Of a DNA stretch of 64,000 nt, positions 11,573 through 23,435 are shown piece by piece. Position 1 is the stretch's first letter. Each line of letters opens with the position of its first letter. Source of the stretch: Arachnopeziza araneosa (taxonomy: Eukaryota; Ascomycota; Leotiomycetes; Helotiales; Arachnopezizaceae); NCBI GenBank assembly GCA_003988855.1, contig QYAI01000020.1, forward strand, positions 496,001 through 560,000, given 5' to 3'. Under the pieces are notes generated by a model. The model saw only the letters and a program-made list of their open reading frames with translations. It did not search any database and was not told where the DNA came from. The position numbers and the translations under genes were made by a program.

Positions 11573-12719
11573 ATGTTGCCCCTCATCTTCCGTCAACAAC
11601 CCCACCATTTCCACTCCATACCAAAACTCTTCACCACCACAACAAAAAGACACTTTTCCGCATCACCATCAACCATGACTGTCAAAACGTGAGTACTTGC
11701 CCACTTGTCCTTCTCAATTTGTCGTCCGTCATCAATGATCGATGAAACTTTGATGCCTTGCCTGCTCCCACAATGCATTCAACCAATCCCTTTCCCCGGC
11801 CTGCATTACCAGAATATAGCTTCCTCTGCTGACCTCCACCTCTTCACAATAGTTACTTCGATGTTACCTGGGAGGGTCCAGTTCTAGATGCTTCAGGACG
11901 AGCAACTAGCACCGTTAAGGGTACGTTTGAAGCTCCTCATTCCTACCATCCTGTCGAGCCTACCGCGTCGTCAATCTCACTCGATTGTCCTATTGCATAT
12001 CATCATCAATTTCATCGTCATCTCCTTCATCGACGGCTTGAATTCCTTCGGCCTCTGAAAGATTGACCTTCACAACAATCCTCCGATTCATTGACTCCGC
12101 CGCCTCACCCCAGCCCAATTGGCTTTTTACAGCTGCTGACATCTTCCTTCTAGCACAATCCGGCCGCATCAACTTCAACCTCTATGACGACGTAGTCCCA
12201 AAGACCGCCGAGAACTTCCGTGCTCTTTGCACTGGCGAGAAGGGATTCGGATATGCTGGCTCTTCTTTCCACCGTATCATCCCTCAATTCATGCTCCAGG
12301 GAGGTGACTTCACCCGTGGCAACGTACGAAACTCGACGCGATATTATCACAATGAGAGCTGACATGAATATAGGGCACTGGTGGCAAGTCGATTTACGGA
12401 GAGAAATTCGCCGATGAGAACTTCGCCCGCAAGCACACTAAAGCTGGACTTCTCTCCATGGCTAACGCCGGCCCCAACACGTAAGCCATCATTTGCACTG
12501 TTGCTGAGTTAGAACTGACATGTATTTTCTAGCAACGGCTCTCAATTCTTCATCACCACTGTTGTCACCAGCTGGCTCGATGGCAAGCACGTTGTCTTCG
12601 GCGAGGTCGCTGACGCAGAATCATTGAACGTCGTCAAGGCTCTCGAAGCCACTGGATCCGGCTCCGGCAAAGTCCAGTACAACCAAAAGCCAACCATTGT
12701 CAGTAGCGGAGTATTGTAA
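11573..12719 (+). CDS. cyclophilin-type peptidyl-prolyl isomerase with mitochondrial/cytosolic starts
   Basis: Exons 11573-11688, 11853-11920, 12154-12323, 12374-12480 and 12533-12719. The long form has 215 residues and the short form, from a second in-frame ATG at 11675 (MTVKTYFDVTW), 181. The first 34 residues (MLPLIFRQQPHHFHS..., Arg/His/Ser/Thr-rich, no acidic residue) look like a mitochondrial presequence. The core holds the cyclophilin signature FHRIIPQFMLQGGDFTRGNGTGG, then FADENF, LSMANAGPNTNGSQFFITT and WLDGKHVVFGEV, including the catalytic Arg and the cyclosporin-binding Trp. It catalyses cis-trans isomerisation of X-Pro bonds and is the probable cyclosporin A target. A single gene serving both compartments is known from Neurospora (csr-1). 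Expression of the two starts is inferred. Confidence 0.95.
11675..11677 (+). promoter_or_regulatory. alternative start codon giving the cytosolic cyclophilin
   Basis: ATG in the context ACCATGAC, 34 codons downstream of the first in-frame ATG and exactly where the mature cyclophilin begins. Use of this codon by leaky scanning or a shorter transcript would give a cytosolic protein without the presequence. Confidence 0.6.
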
Positions 12720-13381
12720 GTGATCGTGCTATGATCTTATGGCGAGGCTGCATTTCAATACTCGGAGTGATCCTTAGAATGCTCTAGTTAGGCCATGCAA
12801 AGCTGTTGGCGAGAAAAGCTCATGCATACGAAACCAATGATTTGCAAACACACCTCGTGCCAATGCATATCACTTCCATATGTGATTTCAATATATGACT
12901 TGATGTGTGATTTCAATATGTGATTTCAATGTGTGATTTTAAGAATATTATCATGTCTACCTTTGGGTCCATTCGCTCGATTTACTTACACCGATTATAC
13001 ACTAACTCGAAAGATTTAGATCTACATCTAGAGCTCGAGACAAATAAATGTCTTGTATCTCACGCTCAATGAGATCTCAATGAGCTCTAATCCTTATCTC
13101 CAAACTTCGCTGTCCCACATATTCTCATTTGCTTTTCCATCTTGAAGTCATTTATGAAGAGCATGCACAAAACGGGTTGTAATTCAGAGGATACAAGTAC
13201 CAATTCCCGCAACTGCAATCGAATATTCGCCTTATATGCCATGTTATTCTCGGCAAATAAACAAGCCTCACAAAATGTACTTGGTATCATCCCACAAACT
13301 CCATGAGACTATCCATCCATCCCATTTCCCACCACGCTATGCATAAATAAAAGTGTTCTATGTACTCCCCATCTGGCCAGG
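12720..13381. other. intergenic between two convergent genes
   Basis: About 660 bp of 3' flanking DNA of the cyclophilin and RPC34 genes. It contains the short tandem repeat listed separately and no gene I can support. Confidence 0.4.
12881..12940 (+). repeat. imperfect tandem repeat of TGTGATTTCAAT
   Basis: Four copies (three complete, the last truncated) of a 12-bp unit start at 12881, 12906, 12919 and 12932, in AT-rich DNA just past the cyclophilin gene. Spacing is 13 or 25 bp. It looks like simple local duplication in a 3' UTR. Confidence 0.7.
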
Positions 13382-14531
13382 TCATAATTTAAGCCACTCA
13401 TCAAAATATTCGCAATTACTGGGACCGACGGGACCGCCTTCCTCGCATAGCTCAAATACGGGACATCGTCCGCACGGTGCCTCGTTTAGTACACCTGTGC
13501 CATCTTCTGCTTTCCCAAGTGTCTTGCGTAGGGCACGATATCCCACTTCCCCAGTCGACATATCCACTCTCTCGATCTTATCATCGAAGATAAGCATCTC
13601 GATTAGTTGGGAAATGTCGGCTGCAGTCAGCGTCTGCTGGAATAGATTCGAATTCTCCACGTGTAGTGTAAGATGCTCTAAGGTTGGATATCCTGTGAAG
13701 CCAGCTGGGAAGGAATCCAGACTTATGATTCGCTGTTTTTTCGCAGGCGGCTCCTCGTACCCATCCTCACTTTTGAGTTTTCCTAGTCCCTTTGTTCGCG
13801 CAGCTTTAATTTCTTCTGGGGTCATCTTCTTTACTACCTTCTTCGCTTGTTTCGGACTTGCAACTTTACTGGCATAGAAACTCCATTTGGTAATCTCCAT
13901 CTGGAGGATCTTTCCCGCTGCCTCAATGAACTCGACATCTAGTTCCCCATCGCTGAACCATGGTCCACCGGTCGCCCTTTCAGACGCTCGTAATCCAGCT
14001 CGGATGTACATCTTCCGTGTGGGGTGTTCTACAGATTTCATCTCCTGGATCATGCCTTTCGTCTCGAGGACTTTAATGCATTGCCGGTAGACGGCATCGT
14101 GCAAAGCGGTGCGCGCCTTGATGGTTTTGGACCACAGGCCTTCGGTGCCGGATTCGTCGATGAGGGCGAAGACTATTTCTTGTTCGGCGTTGAGGGAACG
14201 GTATCTGCGTACGACGTATAAGCTAAATTATGCCAGGATACGGGAGTGGTAAATAGGAGAGAATAACGGACTTCCTTGCTTCGTCTACAGTCCGCAATAT
14301 CCAACCAGCTCCCTCGGAATCACTGACGACTTTGAAGAGCCGATCATCCATCAACTTCTGAACAACCTGCAGTAGAATCTGCGCGTCATCATTTTGAATG
14401 ATATCGAAGTCGAGAATGTCGCTCTGGTGGAAGACAAATTTTGGCTTCTCTTTCTGGAACGGGGTGCAGGCATCGTAGATGCTGGTCGCAAGAGCTGCGA
14501 TATTTGGTCCTGAAGATGAAGAGGACGCCAT
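13382..14531 (-). CDS. RPC34: RNA polymerase III subunit Rpc34/RPC6
   Basis: Predicted 360 residues, exons 14531-14272 and 14204-13382. The intron has an unusual GTCCGT donor, but its removal restores the conserved run RKYRSLNAEQEIVFALIDE in frame. The protein belongs to the RPC6/C34 family: tandem winged-helix domains in the first half (FHQSDILDF; GTEGLWSKTIKARTALHDAVYRQCIKVLETKGMI) and a C-terminal domain ending APCGRCPVFELCEEGG...NCEYFDEWL. Those cysteines match the iron-sulfur cluster ligands of RPC6. It works in the nucleus, linking polymerase III to TFIIIB and opening the promoter for transcription of tRNA and 5S rRNA. The central linker (KKMTPEEIKAART, PPAKKQR) is basic. Confidence 0.93.
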
Positions 14532-15776
14532 CTTGAGTAGATAGCTGCTGCAAGTATGCTACCAGGTGTGAATCGACATGGAGTTTGGTATGTTGAGTAC
14601 CAATTGTAGAGTTGACAGCTTGACGAGTCATCGTGGTGGTGGGATATTTTTTGAGCCGAACGGCAGAAAGGCTTGGCAAGGCTGCGGATTCACTCACCGC
14701 AAAATCCATTGCCACCACAACTCATCATCCTCTCACAACAATCATTCCCCTGTCTCAATTCACTTTCTCGCAACACTCATCTCATGTCTCTGTCAACATT
14801 TTCTCACCCAAACCATTGCTCATGCTCATTGCTATCATCAGATTTCACATGTCATAGTAGTTCAATGACAATGCTCAAACAGCACAGCCTTACGGGAAGG
14901 ATCCATGGGCATTTCCCGACCACCTCTCTCCTCCAGCTTTCATGCGCTTCAAGATGGCAAAACCTTGATCTTGAGGCCCGCGGGTCTCAATGCTGTCAAG
15001 GTCATGACCGGGCATGACAGTCACTTGATAGGACAAGCGTCTTGAAATTCCATCTCCACTCTCCCGCCTCACGTTTCAATGCCCTCACCAACGCGCCTAT
15101 TTCATCTTGAGCCTCTTGGGTCGCCGGCTTCAAACCAGAATAGATGCCCTCAAGACTGGTCGGCTCTTCCGGTCTCGCGTTTCTCTTGACGCGAGGCTGG
15201 AGGCGTTCAGTGGTTGTGAATGGTCCTGGGGCCGGCCTCGTTTAGAAGAAGCGCCCGCCAATTCAGGACCTTGTCATGGGGCAGCTCCCATTCGCCAGCA
15301 CAGCGCAAGTCACGACAACGCCATGTATCAACAATTATAGAGCTGGATCATGATTTTGGAGGAGTAGCTGACGGGCGATGATCGAGATGGTCCAAGCCTG
15401 TCAATGAATATTTAAGAGGCCTTGAGTCCGCCGCTTGTTTGTTTTCCTTCTCACCTCATCAGCACTTTCACTACAAAATCAGTCTCTTCTCATTTTCCGT
15501 TTCCTCTCTTCCGTCTTTTCTTGGGACCGTCTCATCAGACACTGAAGCACTTGGACCTTCTTTTGCTGCTAGCTCAGCACACTTTACACTTGATTTGATA
15601 TCATCAGTACGGCATCATCAACCTCACACGATCCCTATAACGGCCCAGTCTACATCAACGGCCAGCTTTACTATCCATATTCAGTTCTTCCAGACTCTCT
15701 TCAGAGCATTTCTCAGCCCAATCCATCAACTCTTGATATCTCATCTTACAAAGTTCCTTCACAACCAACCGCCAAG
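14532..15776. other. intergenic between two divergent genes
   Basis: About 1.25 kb between RPC34 and the MARVEL-like gene, probably promoters plus a pyrimidine-rich 5' UTR (CT/TC-rich tracts near 15430-15560, common before fungal starts). No gene can be supported. Confidence 0.4.
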
Positions 15777-16383
15777 ATGCCTGCACCACAATATGGCGCT
15801 CTCGGAATGACCTTTACCATTGTCCGAGCCATGCAAACCATCTGCCTCATCTCTATCATCGGCATGACTGCCAACTTCATTGCTGAAATGGTCGCTGTCA
15901 ATCAATCTCCCCCACACGTTCTGATTGGCACGCTCTCAGTCGTGAGTCTTTCTTGAATCTGTTTATTCTTCTCCACTAACTATCCAGACATGTATCGCCG
16001 TCCTCTATGTTGCCATAACTTACATCCTATACTTTGATTCGCTTCTCCCCTTCCTCATCTCTTCAGGACTGGACTCCCTCCTCCTCATTGCTGTCATCGT
16101 CGTTGCAGTCACAGTCGGAAAACCTCTCTCTTATCTCGACTGCGCAGCTCTCCCCAGCACCTCAGGGTCTACCAACGCATTCATCGATTCAGTCGGCAAG
16201 AACATGGGGAAAGTAAACTACTTCATCTGGGCTGGGGGAGACAAGACTACGTGCTTTGAGATGAAGGCTGTTTGGGGATTCAGCATCGCGCTTTGCATCC
16301 TCTTCTTCTTTGGAAGCGTCACCCAAGTGTGCTTGTGGAGAAGACTCAAGGTCTTCAGCCAACCCAAGAGCGTGGAGGCCTGA
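15777..16383 (+). CDS. small four-helix membrane protein, MARVEL-like
   Basis: Predicted 186 residues, exons 15777-15941 and 15988-16383, with a GTGAGT donor, CTAAC branch and CCAG acceptor in phase 0. It has four hydrophobic segments: about residues 10-40 (VRAMQTICLISIIGMTANFI), 50-72, 77-100 and 152-172 (FSIALCILFFFGSVTQVCLW). The loop between the third and fourth contains two cysteines and a Gly/Lys stretch. An Arg-led first helix and this spacing match the MARVEL-type fungal membrane proteins, which sit in the plasma membrane or secretory membranes. The function is unknown. Confidence 0.75.
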
Positions 16384-17363
16384 ATCGGATTTGAGTCCGG
16401 GTCGGAAAGTAGCTCGAGTCTTGGAACAAGAGTTTTGAACGGTGGAAGATGATGGCAGGACTGAAAGAACAGAAGATAAAGGAACTTGGATTGGATGGAG
16501 AGCCGAAATAGCCCACAAATAAAACGACACACTCACTCGTCTGCGATTTAGGAATGGAAGAGAAGAAAAGGAGGTTTAATGATTGCTTGCAGGGAGTTGG
16601 TACTCCATAATACTGGAATTATGTTTGGATGGACTGGTGTCCTATAATGACAATAGATTGCACTGCTATTATCTCCAGAATACAATGAACATTTCATCTC
16701 TGGCACTCGATAGTCAGACTCTCATCGCAAAGACCGAATCTTAACCATAACTCTACCTCACAGATACTATAACTTCAGATCCACCCCATTTCCCAAACCG
16801 AGACACGAACCAACTCATCTAAGCTCCTTGGGTCGCTTCCTCTCCTCTCCTTTCCTTTCCTTTCCTTTCCTTTCAATCTCTAGCTTGTTCAGAATTGATT
16901 ATACCACAGCACTGCACAGCACAGCACTGAGTATACGTTCACAGCACTATGTTTAACCGCGCGAGGAGGTTGAATCTTCAGGCATCAAGAGCACGTGAGT
17001 CGAGTTTCGTTTTCAAGGAGTGATTGGTATTTCGGGATTGCGTTTTCAGGTAGAGTTCATGTCATGCAAGGAGAGGACGGCAAGTCATTTCACAGACAGT
17101 TCGAGAATAACGTGGTACAAAGCCGTCATACAGACACAGGTTGATTGACCCATCAATACATTTCTAATGACCACCACGCTAACAAGCAAGACCTAAAGTA
17201 CATACAATGTGTGAATTATTGATTCATTCATTCGCTTTGCCTATTCTGCTTTGCTCATCTGGATTTATGTCATTTCATCACTCACTTCTTTCTCCATCCA
17301 ATGCATTCATTCCATCCCCTGCATAAAAGTGACGCGGTCCACTCGATCTCTGTCCTCTTTTTT
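16384..17363. other. intergenic between two convergent genes
   Basis: About 980 bp of 3' flanks of the MARVEL-like gene and STI1. It contains a TTTCC repeat and no gene I can support. Confidence 0.4.
16841..16874 (+). repeat. (TTTCC)n microsatellite
   Basis: About five uninterrupted copies of TTTCC preceded by TCTCC variants. Confidence 0.8.
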
Positions 17364-19267
17364 TCAACGACCAACACGGATCACACCCGCTATCTCAGGT
17401 AAGCTTTGTGCAAGAGTAATAAGAAAGGAAGAGAGCTTACCAGCAACGAGCTTCTGAATCTTGCTTCTGATACCCGGATTCTTCATGTGCTCCTGTAGGG
17501 CCGCCGGGTCGTTCTGTGCCTGTTGCAAGATACTCTGCATAATAGGATCTTGCATGATACTCAGGATTTCCGGATCTCTCTGAATGCGCTCCTTAGTTTG
17601 CTCCTCGGTCTCGTTCTCCCGTGCACTGTACATGGCAGACAAAGCCTTCTGTTGCTGCTGCTCAATCTCTCGAGCATTAGCCTTTGTAACATCCACGTCC
17701 GTGGCCTCAGTGCAAACATCAAGACATTTGCTGTACTCGCGCATGCCGAAATAAGCTTGAGCTTTTCGGATGTATGCACGGATGAAGCTCTTGTCCTTCT
17801 TAATGGCATTGTCGCAATCCTCAATGGCGGAGGGGAATTCAAGGAGTTTAATAAATGCTGCAGCACGGTTGGAGTAACCTCTTGGATCTTCTGGGGCACG
17901 CTTCACCATCTCGCTGTATGCAGCAACAGCACCAGGCCAATCCGATTCCTTGAACTTAGCATTACCAAGCTCACGAGCTTCTTCGGCCTTCTCGGGGTCG
18001 ATGTAGGCTTGTCTCGCGCTCTCGATCCTATTCTTTTCTGCCGCACGTAGTTTGTTGACTACGTCAGGAGTCCGGTGCTCGGTAAGTGACTTTTTAAAAT
18101 TATCAATTGCTGTATCCAAGTCTCCTTTCTTCTCATAAGAAGAGCCGATACGTGCGTATGACTTGGCAATCATCTTAAAATCAGCGTAGATCTCACGACC
18201 TTCTTCAACTGCCTTCTCGCAGGCCTTGATTGCTTCATCATATTCTCCCTTCTCGAAATGTGCTGCGCCAAGATTGTTTAGATACGTAATGTCTTTGTGT
18301 GTCTCCCAAGCTTTGGTATAATGGGAGATGGCTGTACCGAAATCCCGCTTCTTGTATGCCGCCGTACCCAGTTCCTTCTCCTTGTCCGCTGCAGCCTTGG
18401 CCTTGGCCTTTTCAGTTGCTTCGGTATCCGCAGGCTCTGGTTCTGGTTCCGGCTCAGGAGCGCTCTTTGGTTGAGTGGATGAAGGTCGAATATCAGGCAT
18501 AGGTACATCATGCTCCTCTTCTCTCTTGAATGGCGTCTCGGGCTCTCCTCCAGCACCACCCATTCCACTACCATCCATCATGCTCAAATCCACACCCATG
18601 AGAACCCCCATAACTTGGATCATCCTCGGGTCAGAGAACATATCTTGGCTCGCCTGGGGATTGTTCTTAAACTGTTGCAACTTCATCATAAAGCTGGGAT
18701 CCGACAAGAATTTGCTCGTCTTTGGGTTCGCAGCCAGCTTTTGGAATAGCTGAGGGTCATTGAACATGTTTCCCAAACCTGCAGTTGGATCTCCAGTAAC
18801 GCCATCATATTTAGCCTCTTGATCAATGGCCCGCTTCACGCTTGCCAGTCCAGCCTTGTTCTGTGCGTTGTTTGGATCGATTTTCAGTCCTTCCTCATAA
18901 GCGTCCAGTGCCTTGATCAGATCACCCTGGCCATGGAAAGCTGCACCCTTACGACCCCAACCTTTCGCCCAGTCAGGCTTGATCTCTGTCGTTTTCTCGG
19001 CATCTTCGAGGGCGTTGTCCCAGTCTTTCTTAGAGGCGTAGGCAGCAGAACGATTAGAATACAGAATGTGATTTTTGGGTTCAATGGCGATAGCTTGGGT
19101 AAATTTATCACTGAGTGATGATTAGCGCAGTACGACTTGGAAAGCCTATCTTGTAGTTGTTGGCAGCGTTTGCGCAACTTGAAAGTGAATGTCAACACTT
19201 ACATAGCCTCGTCGAAATTCTTCTCGGCAATGGCCTTGTTACCAAGAGCTTTGAGTTGGTCCGCCAT
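17364..19267 (-). CDS. STI1: Hsp70/Hsp90 co-chaperone Sti1/Hop
   Basis: Predicted 586 residues, exons 19267-19203, 19110-17441 and 17389-17364. The last exon encodes only AGVIRVGR-stop, the canonical Sti1 end, so the intron is well supported. Domain order: TPR1 (MADQLKALGNKAIAEKNFDEAI, then KFTQAIAIEP, residues about 1-110), a first DP/STI1 motif with GNMFNDPQLFQKL (about 130-190), an acidic-proline linker, TPR2A (KEKELGTAAYKKRDF, about 255-370), TPR2B (AEEARELGNAKFKESDWPGAV, about 385-505) and a second DP domain (about 525-575). It is cytosolic, holding Hsp70 and Hsp90 by their EEVD tails and passing clients between them. The length is normal. Confidence 0.96.
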
Positions 19268-19773
19268 TTTCAATAAGGTATGACGAGCTGTAGGAAAGTA
19301 GGTTGTATCACGAGTCGAGTAATGAGAACAAATTTCCAAAAGATGGTGATTTGGAAGAGATCGAAAGTCGCCAGAATATCAACCTGGGTGCAGCGAAAGA
19401 TCTAGAAGAGGACAGGAGCTCGGGCCCACTCACGTGATAGAGCCCCTCAATTTTTATTTACTTTTTAGTCTCTACTTATGCAGCCACATGGATTTTGTCT
19501 GTTTTCACTGAATATCGAGCCCCAGTATCTACTACAGATTTGCCCTTCAACAGTCTGTTCTGGCCACACGTTGCTGTTTGACAAAATCGAGTTTGATGGT
19601 AAGTATCAAATTGATCTACTCTATCTATATATGCACCGCTGGCTCATCGCAAGAGGTGAACAATTAAGAGACCAAAAGGTCTGTTGATGTACGAGCTCAA
19701 AGTCGAGCTATAAAAGGGGAACGCTTTACCCATTCCAAACTCCTATCAATGCCATGCAGCCATATTTACAAGC
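19268..19773. other. intergenic, STI1 promoter region
   Basis: About 500 bp between STI1 and the 3' end of HMG-CoA reductase on the same strand. It probably contains STI1's promoter. No clear tandem heat-shock element is visible. Confidence 0.35.
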
Positions 19774-22700
19774 TTACCTCCTCAACGCACCTGAAGTTGT
19801 CATTGTCAATCCAGCTCTATCTGCCATCGCCGACATAGCTGATGTCACTGGTGTTTGAGTACCTGATGGTGCTGGAGTGTTGCTTCTTGTTACCGGCGCA
19901 CTTCTGTTGTGTTGCATATGTGATTGCACGAGATGTCCAGCTGCAAGAGCACTGCACAGAGACAATTCTCCTGCAAGAACGGCGGCAGCGACAATACGAG
20001 CTAGTTGGCGAGCATTATCACCGGGGTTTGTGGGATGTGGTCCTCGGACACCAAGCATATCAAGCATAGCACTCTGGGGCTCAAGGATTGTTCCACCACC
20101 GATGGTACCGACCTCGATGGAAGGCATGGAAACACTAATTTGAAGATTCCCACGAAGGCTAATAACAAGGTTAGTCGGTCAAACGGAAAAATCGTATCAA
20201 AGACTTACTTCTTCATCAAGGTGATACAATTACTGCTTTCGACATTCTGTGCAGGATCTTGACCTGTAGCCAAGAAAATAGCAGTGACAATATTGGCAGC
20301 ATGAGCGTTGAATCCACCAATACTACCAGCCATGGCACTACCGACAAGATTCTTCGCAACGTTGAGCTCTACCAAAGCATCGACATCACTCTTCAAGACC
20401 TTGCGAACAACATCACCGGGAATGATAGCCTCTGCAACAACGCTCTTGCCACGACCGTCAATCCAGTTGATGGCTGCAGGCTTTTTATCTGTGCAGAAGT
20501 TACCGGAAACTGAGATGATTTGCATATCGTCAAAACCAGCTTCAGTGGACATGATCTTGAGAGCATGCTCTACACCCTTTGAGATCATGTTCATGCCCAT
20601 AGCATCTCCAGTCGTAGTTTTGAATCGAGGGTATAGGTAAGTGCCGGCAAGAGCAGTCTTGATAGACTGAAGTCTTGCAAAGCTACTGGTAGAATTGAAG
20701 GCCTTGGTCATGGTCTTACGGCCAGCTTCAGAATCAAGCCAAACTTTGGCAGCACCGGCTCGCTCTAGAGTCTCAAAAGCAATACAAGGACCACGAGTCA
20801 TGCCGTCTCCAACAAGAACAGTAACAGCTCCGCCACCAGCATTGATAGCTTTTGCTCCACGGCTTGTGCTTGCGACAAGAACACCTTCAGTGGTAGCCAT
20901 AGGTAGGAAGAAGCTCTGACCATCTACAACGAGGGGACCAGCGACACCGAGAGGAAGGGGCAAATAACCAACGACGTTTTCGCAACATGCTCCAAAGACA
21001 CGATCATAGTTGTAGTTTTCATATGGTAACTTTGACCTCTCTAATAAGCTTGTAGTCTCGGTCGTTGCGGGAGTACGTGAAATGAATGCTCTGCGAATTT
21101 TGACAGCTCTAGTTTTGTCCTTGAGAGTCTTCTCAAGAGCGTGACCCGGAATCTTGCCTTGAAGTGTAAGCTCGATGAGTTCGGGATCGGTAAGTTCTAC
21201 AGCACGGCCCTCCTTAAGCATCGCCTCAACTTGAGCTTGTGTTCGACGAAGAGCTGTTTCAGGTTTCTCAGGCTTTGCGTTTGGAACAATCACAACTTCG
21301 TCCTCATCATCAGTTGCCACTGGTGTAGGTGGAGCAATCACTTCCCGAGCCCGACTATCGATTGCTGGTAGTCTCAAGGTAGAAGCTGAATTGTTATTAA
21401 ATCGCTCAGCTCGGTGGAGCTCTGCGGGATCAACAGGGTGGTGAGGGGGTAACTGAATTGGTTGTTGAACGCTCCATCGAGCAGCATTAAACAGGTACCC
21501 ATTCAATACTATACTCAATGCTAGAGCGGCAACAATCCACTTCGAAAGTATTGGATCTTCCAAGCTCTCAAGCAGATTGTTCATCACGCGACCACTCATG
21601 CCGTATTCGGCTATATCAGAGTATTCATCACCCATGTGGAGATGCTTCTTGCCCTTTAGTGGTTTACCATAGTGGATCGATGGATACTCGAGCTCGTATT
21701 TAATTGGTGAGAGAATCGTAACGATAGTAGACTTGTCGTGAGACTTTGCGTTCTCAAAAATCGCATCGAGTCCGTTAGAGGCAACCTTGAATGGGTCCAT
21801 TGGAGGTTGTGTCATAACGCTTGAAAGGGCCTGTCCAGAAAAGCCAGTGACTATGGGAGACTCGGCGTTGCTATTTGCGCCACGGAATGGAATTGTGCAA
21901 AGATTCAGGATATTAACAATTATAAAACCAGAAACCATCAATATTTTAAATTTGGGGACGCTGCTGTCGCGGACTTTTCGGCCAAAGATGTTGATCTCGC
22001 TGCTGTTGGCTTTATCTGACTTTGACCAGTCATTACTTTGAGCCACATTCTCAGCAACTCGATGATTGATACCATCGTCCTCTAGGGCTTGACGAAGTGC
22101 CACATGTCTCTTGATACGATTAATTTCCAGCTTGATGCTCAAGATCGCCGTGTAGAATGTAAAGAGCAAGATGCAGTCGAAGAATAGGATCCATGCACCA
22201 AGGAAGCAGAACTGTTGCAATCCACCCTGAACTCCGGAAAGGGCTCCAGCAGCCAGAATGCAAATCTCAATGACATAATCACGGACAATTTCGAAGCCCT
22301 TTTCCTTGATTGCTATTTGAACAGCGTTTTGGATCGAGGTGGAAGGAACGCCCTCTTGCTCGTCTGCGGTTTGAATCTTTGGGCTATTCGAAGGAGGTGG
22401 TGTCCTTCTGGTTTCAAGGGCCGCAGAGAGAACGGCCTTTGTCAAGACGATTGATTTCTCAAAGCCGATCGTCACAACAAGGAATGGAAGACCCTCAGAT
22501 AGAAGAATCATGTTCAACGGCACACCCAGCTGAGTAGTCACAATCAGGCCGAAGAGGAAAGCGAAAATCGAGGAGATCAGTGTCGTACAGAAAAGCCAGA
22601 AGTGAGAGCCCAGTCGTCTCATGGAAACGAAAAGGGAGACAAAGGTTAAATGCATGGAGATGTATCCTAAGACCATGATAACAATGTCCAAAGTTTCTGC

Positions 22701-23435
22701 GTTTTTGATTAGATCCACGAACTCAGTCCAGGCGTTGGAAGCCCAATTTCTTAAGCTCGACTTAGTCCCGTGAACCTTGGCTGCTTTCATAATCCATTTC
22801 TTTTGCTCTTTGGCCGGCTCAGCCTCAAGCCCAAGTCGGGCGCTATTGCTTGTGGGTACGGTAGCTGCAGCATTCGGAAGTTCTTGAGCTCGTGCAAGGA
22901 ATTCCGGAGCTTGGCTATATGGTAAGGAGTATGCCAGAGTCGTATCCTGAGAGATGGCAGATAATGGATTCGCGGTAGAAGGTAGTTGCGTGACAGTGAG
23001 GTTTTCTGGGAGAGGAACGGTGGTTGCAATAGGTCCGGATGTTGCAAGGGTATCAGGGAAGACAAAAGTCAACAGAGCAAGATGCTCTGCATTTTTGGGG
23101 ATAGAAGAATCTGAACCCGAGGCTTGCCATTTCCACCCAGTTTCTGATCCTACTCTTAAATGTTTGCTCCCTTCTTGTAGCGAGGTCCAATCTGCCCTTC
23201 CAACCGACTTGACACCGTCGAACAGGCTACTCTCGAGGAGGCCAATATATGTGGTACTGGCTAAGAGGGCCCAGATCACTACGGTATGTATAGGATGTAG
23301 GTATGCCCGTCGAGCAAGGGACTGTAATAAGGGCGTAACTCTCTTATTCACCCACTGTGGTCCCGCAGCACCTACGGGAGGAGTGTCTTGGAGCTTGGCA
23401 GGCTTGAATAACGCACTGAGAAATGAAGCAACCAT
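19774..23435 (-). CDS. HMG1: HMG-CoA reductase, with sterol-sensing domain
   Basis: Predicted 1203 residues, exons 23435-20209 and 20158-19774; the intron joins ITLMKN to LRGNLQISVSMPSIEVGTIGGGT in phase. The N-terminal half has membrane segments including a sterol-sensing domain (about residues 245-460, with IVIMVLGYISMHLTFVSLF and SEGLPFLVVTIGFEKSI). After a linker, the catalytic domain (about 750-1130) shows ENVVGYLPLPLGVAGPL, GDAMGMNMISKG, the Lys of AINWIDGRGKSV and GTIGGGT. It reduces HMG-CoA to mevalonate with NADPH, the committed step of sterol and isoprenoid synthesis, in the ER. The last exon carries the usual fungal ALAAGHLVQSHMQHNRS with its catalytic His, and then a Ser/Thr-Pro-rich tail. 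A GTAAGC lies at the stop codon, so a further short exon is possible. Confidence 0.95.

Noticed and set aside
13353..13877. Forward 174-codon frame
   Set aside because: Antisense shadow of RPC34.
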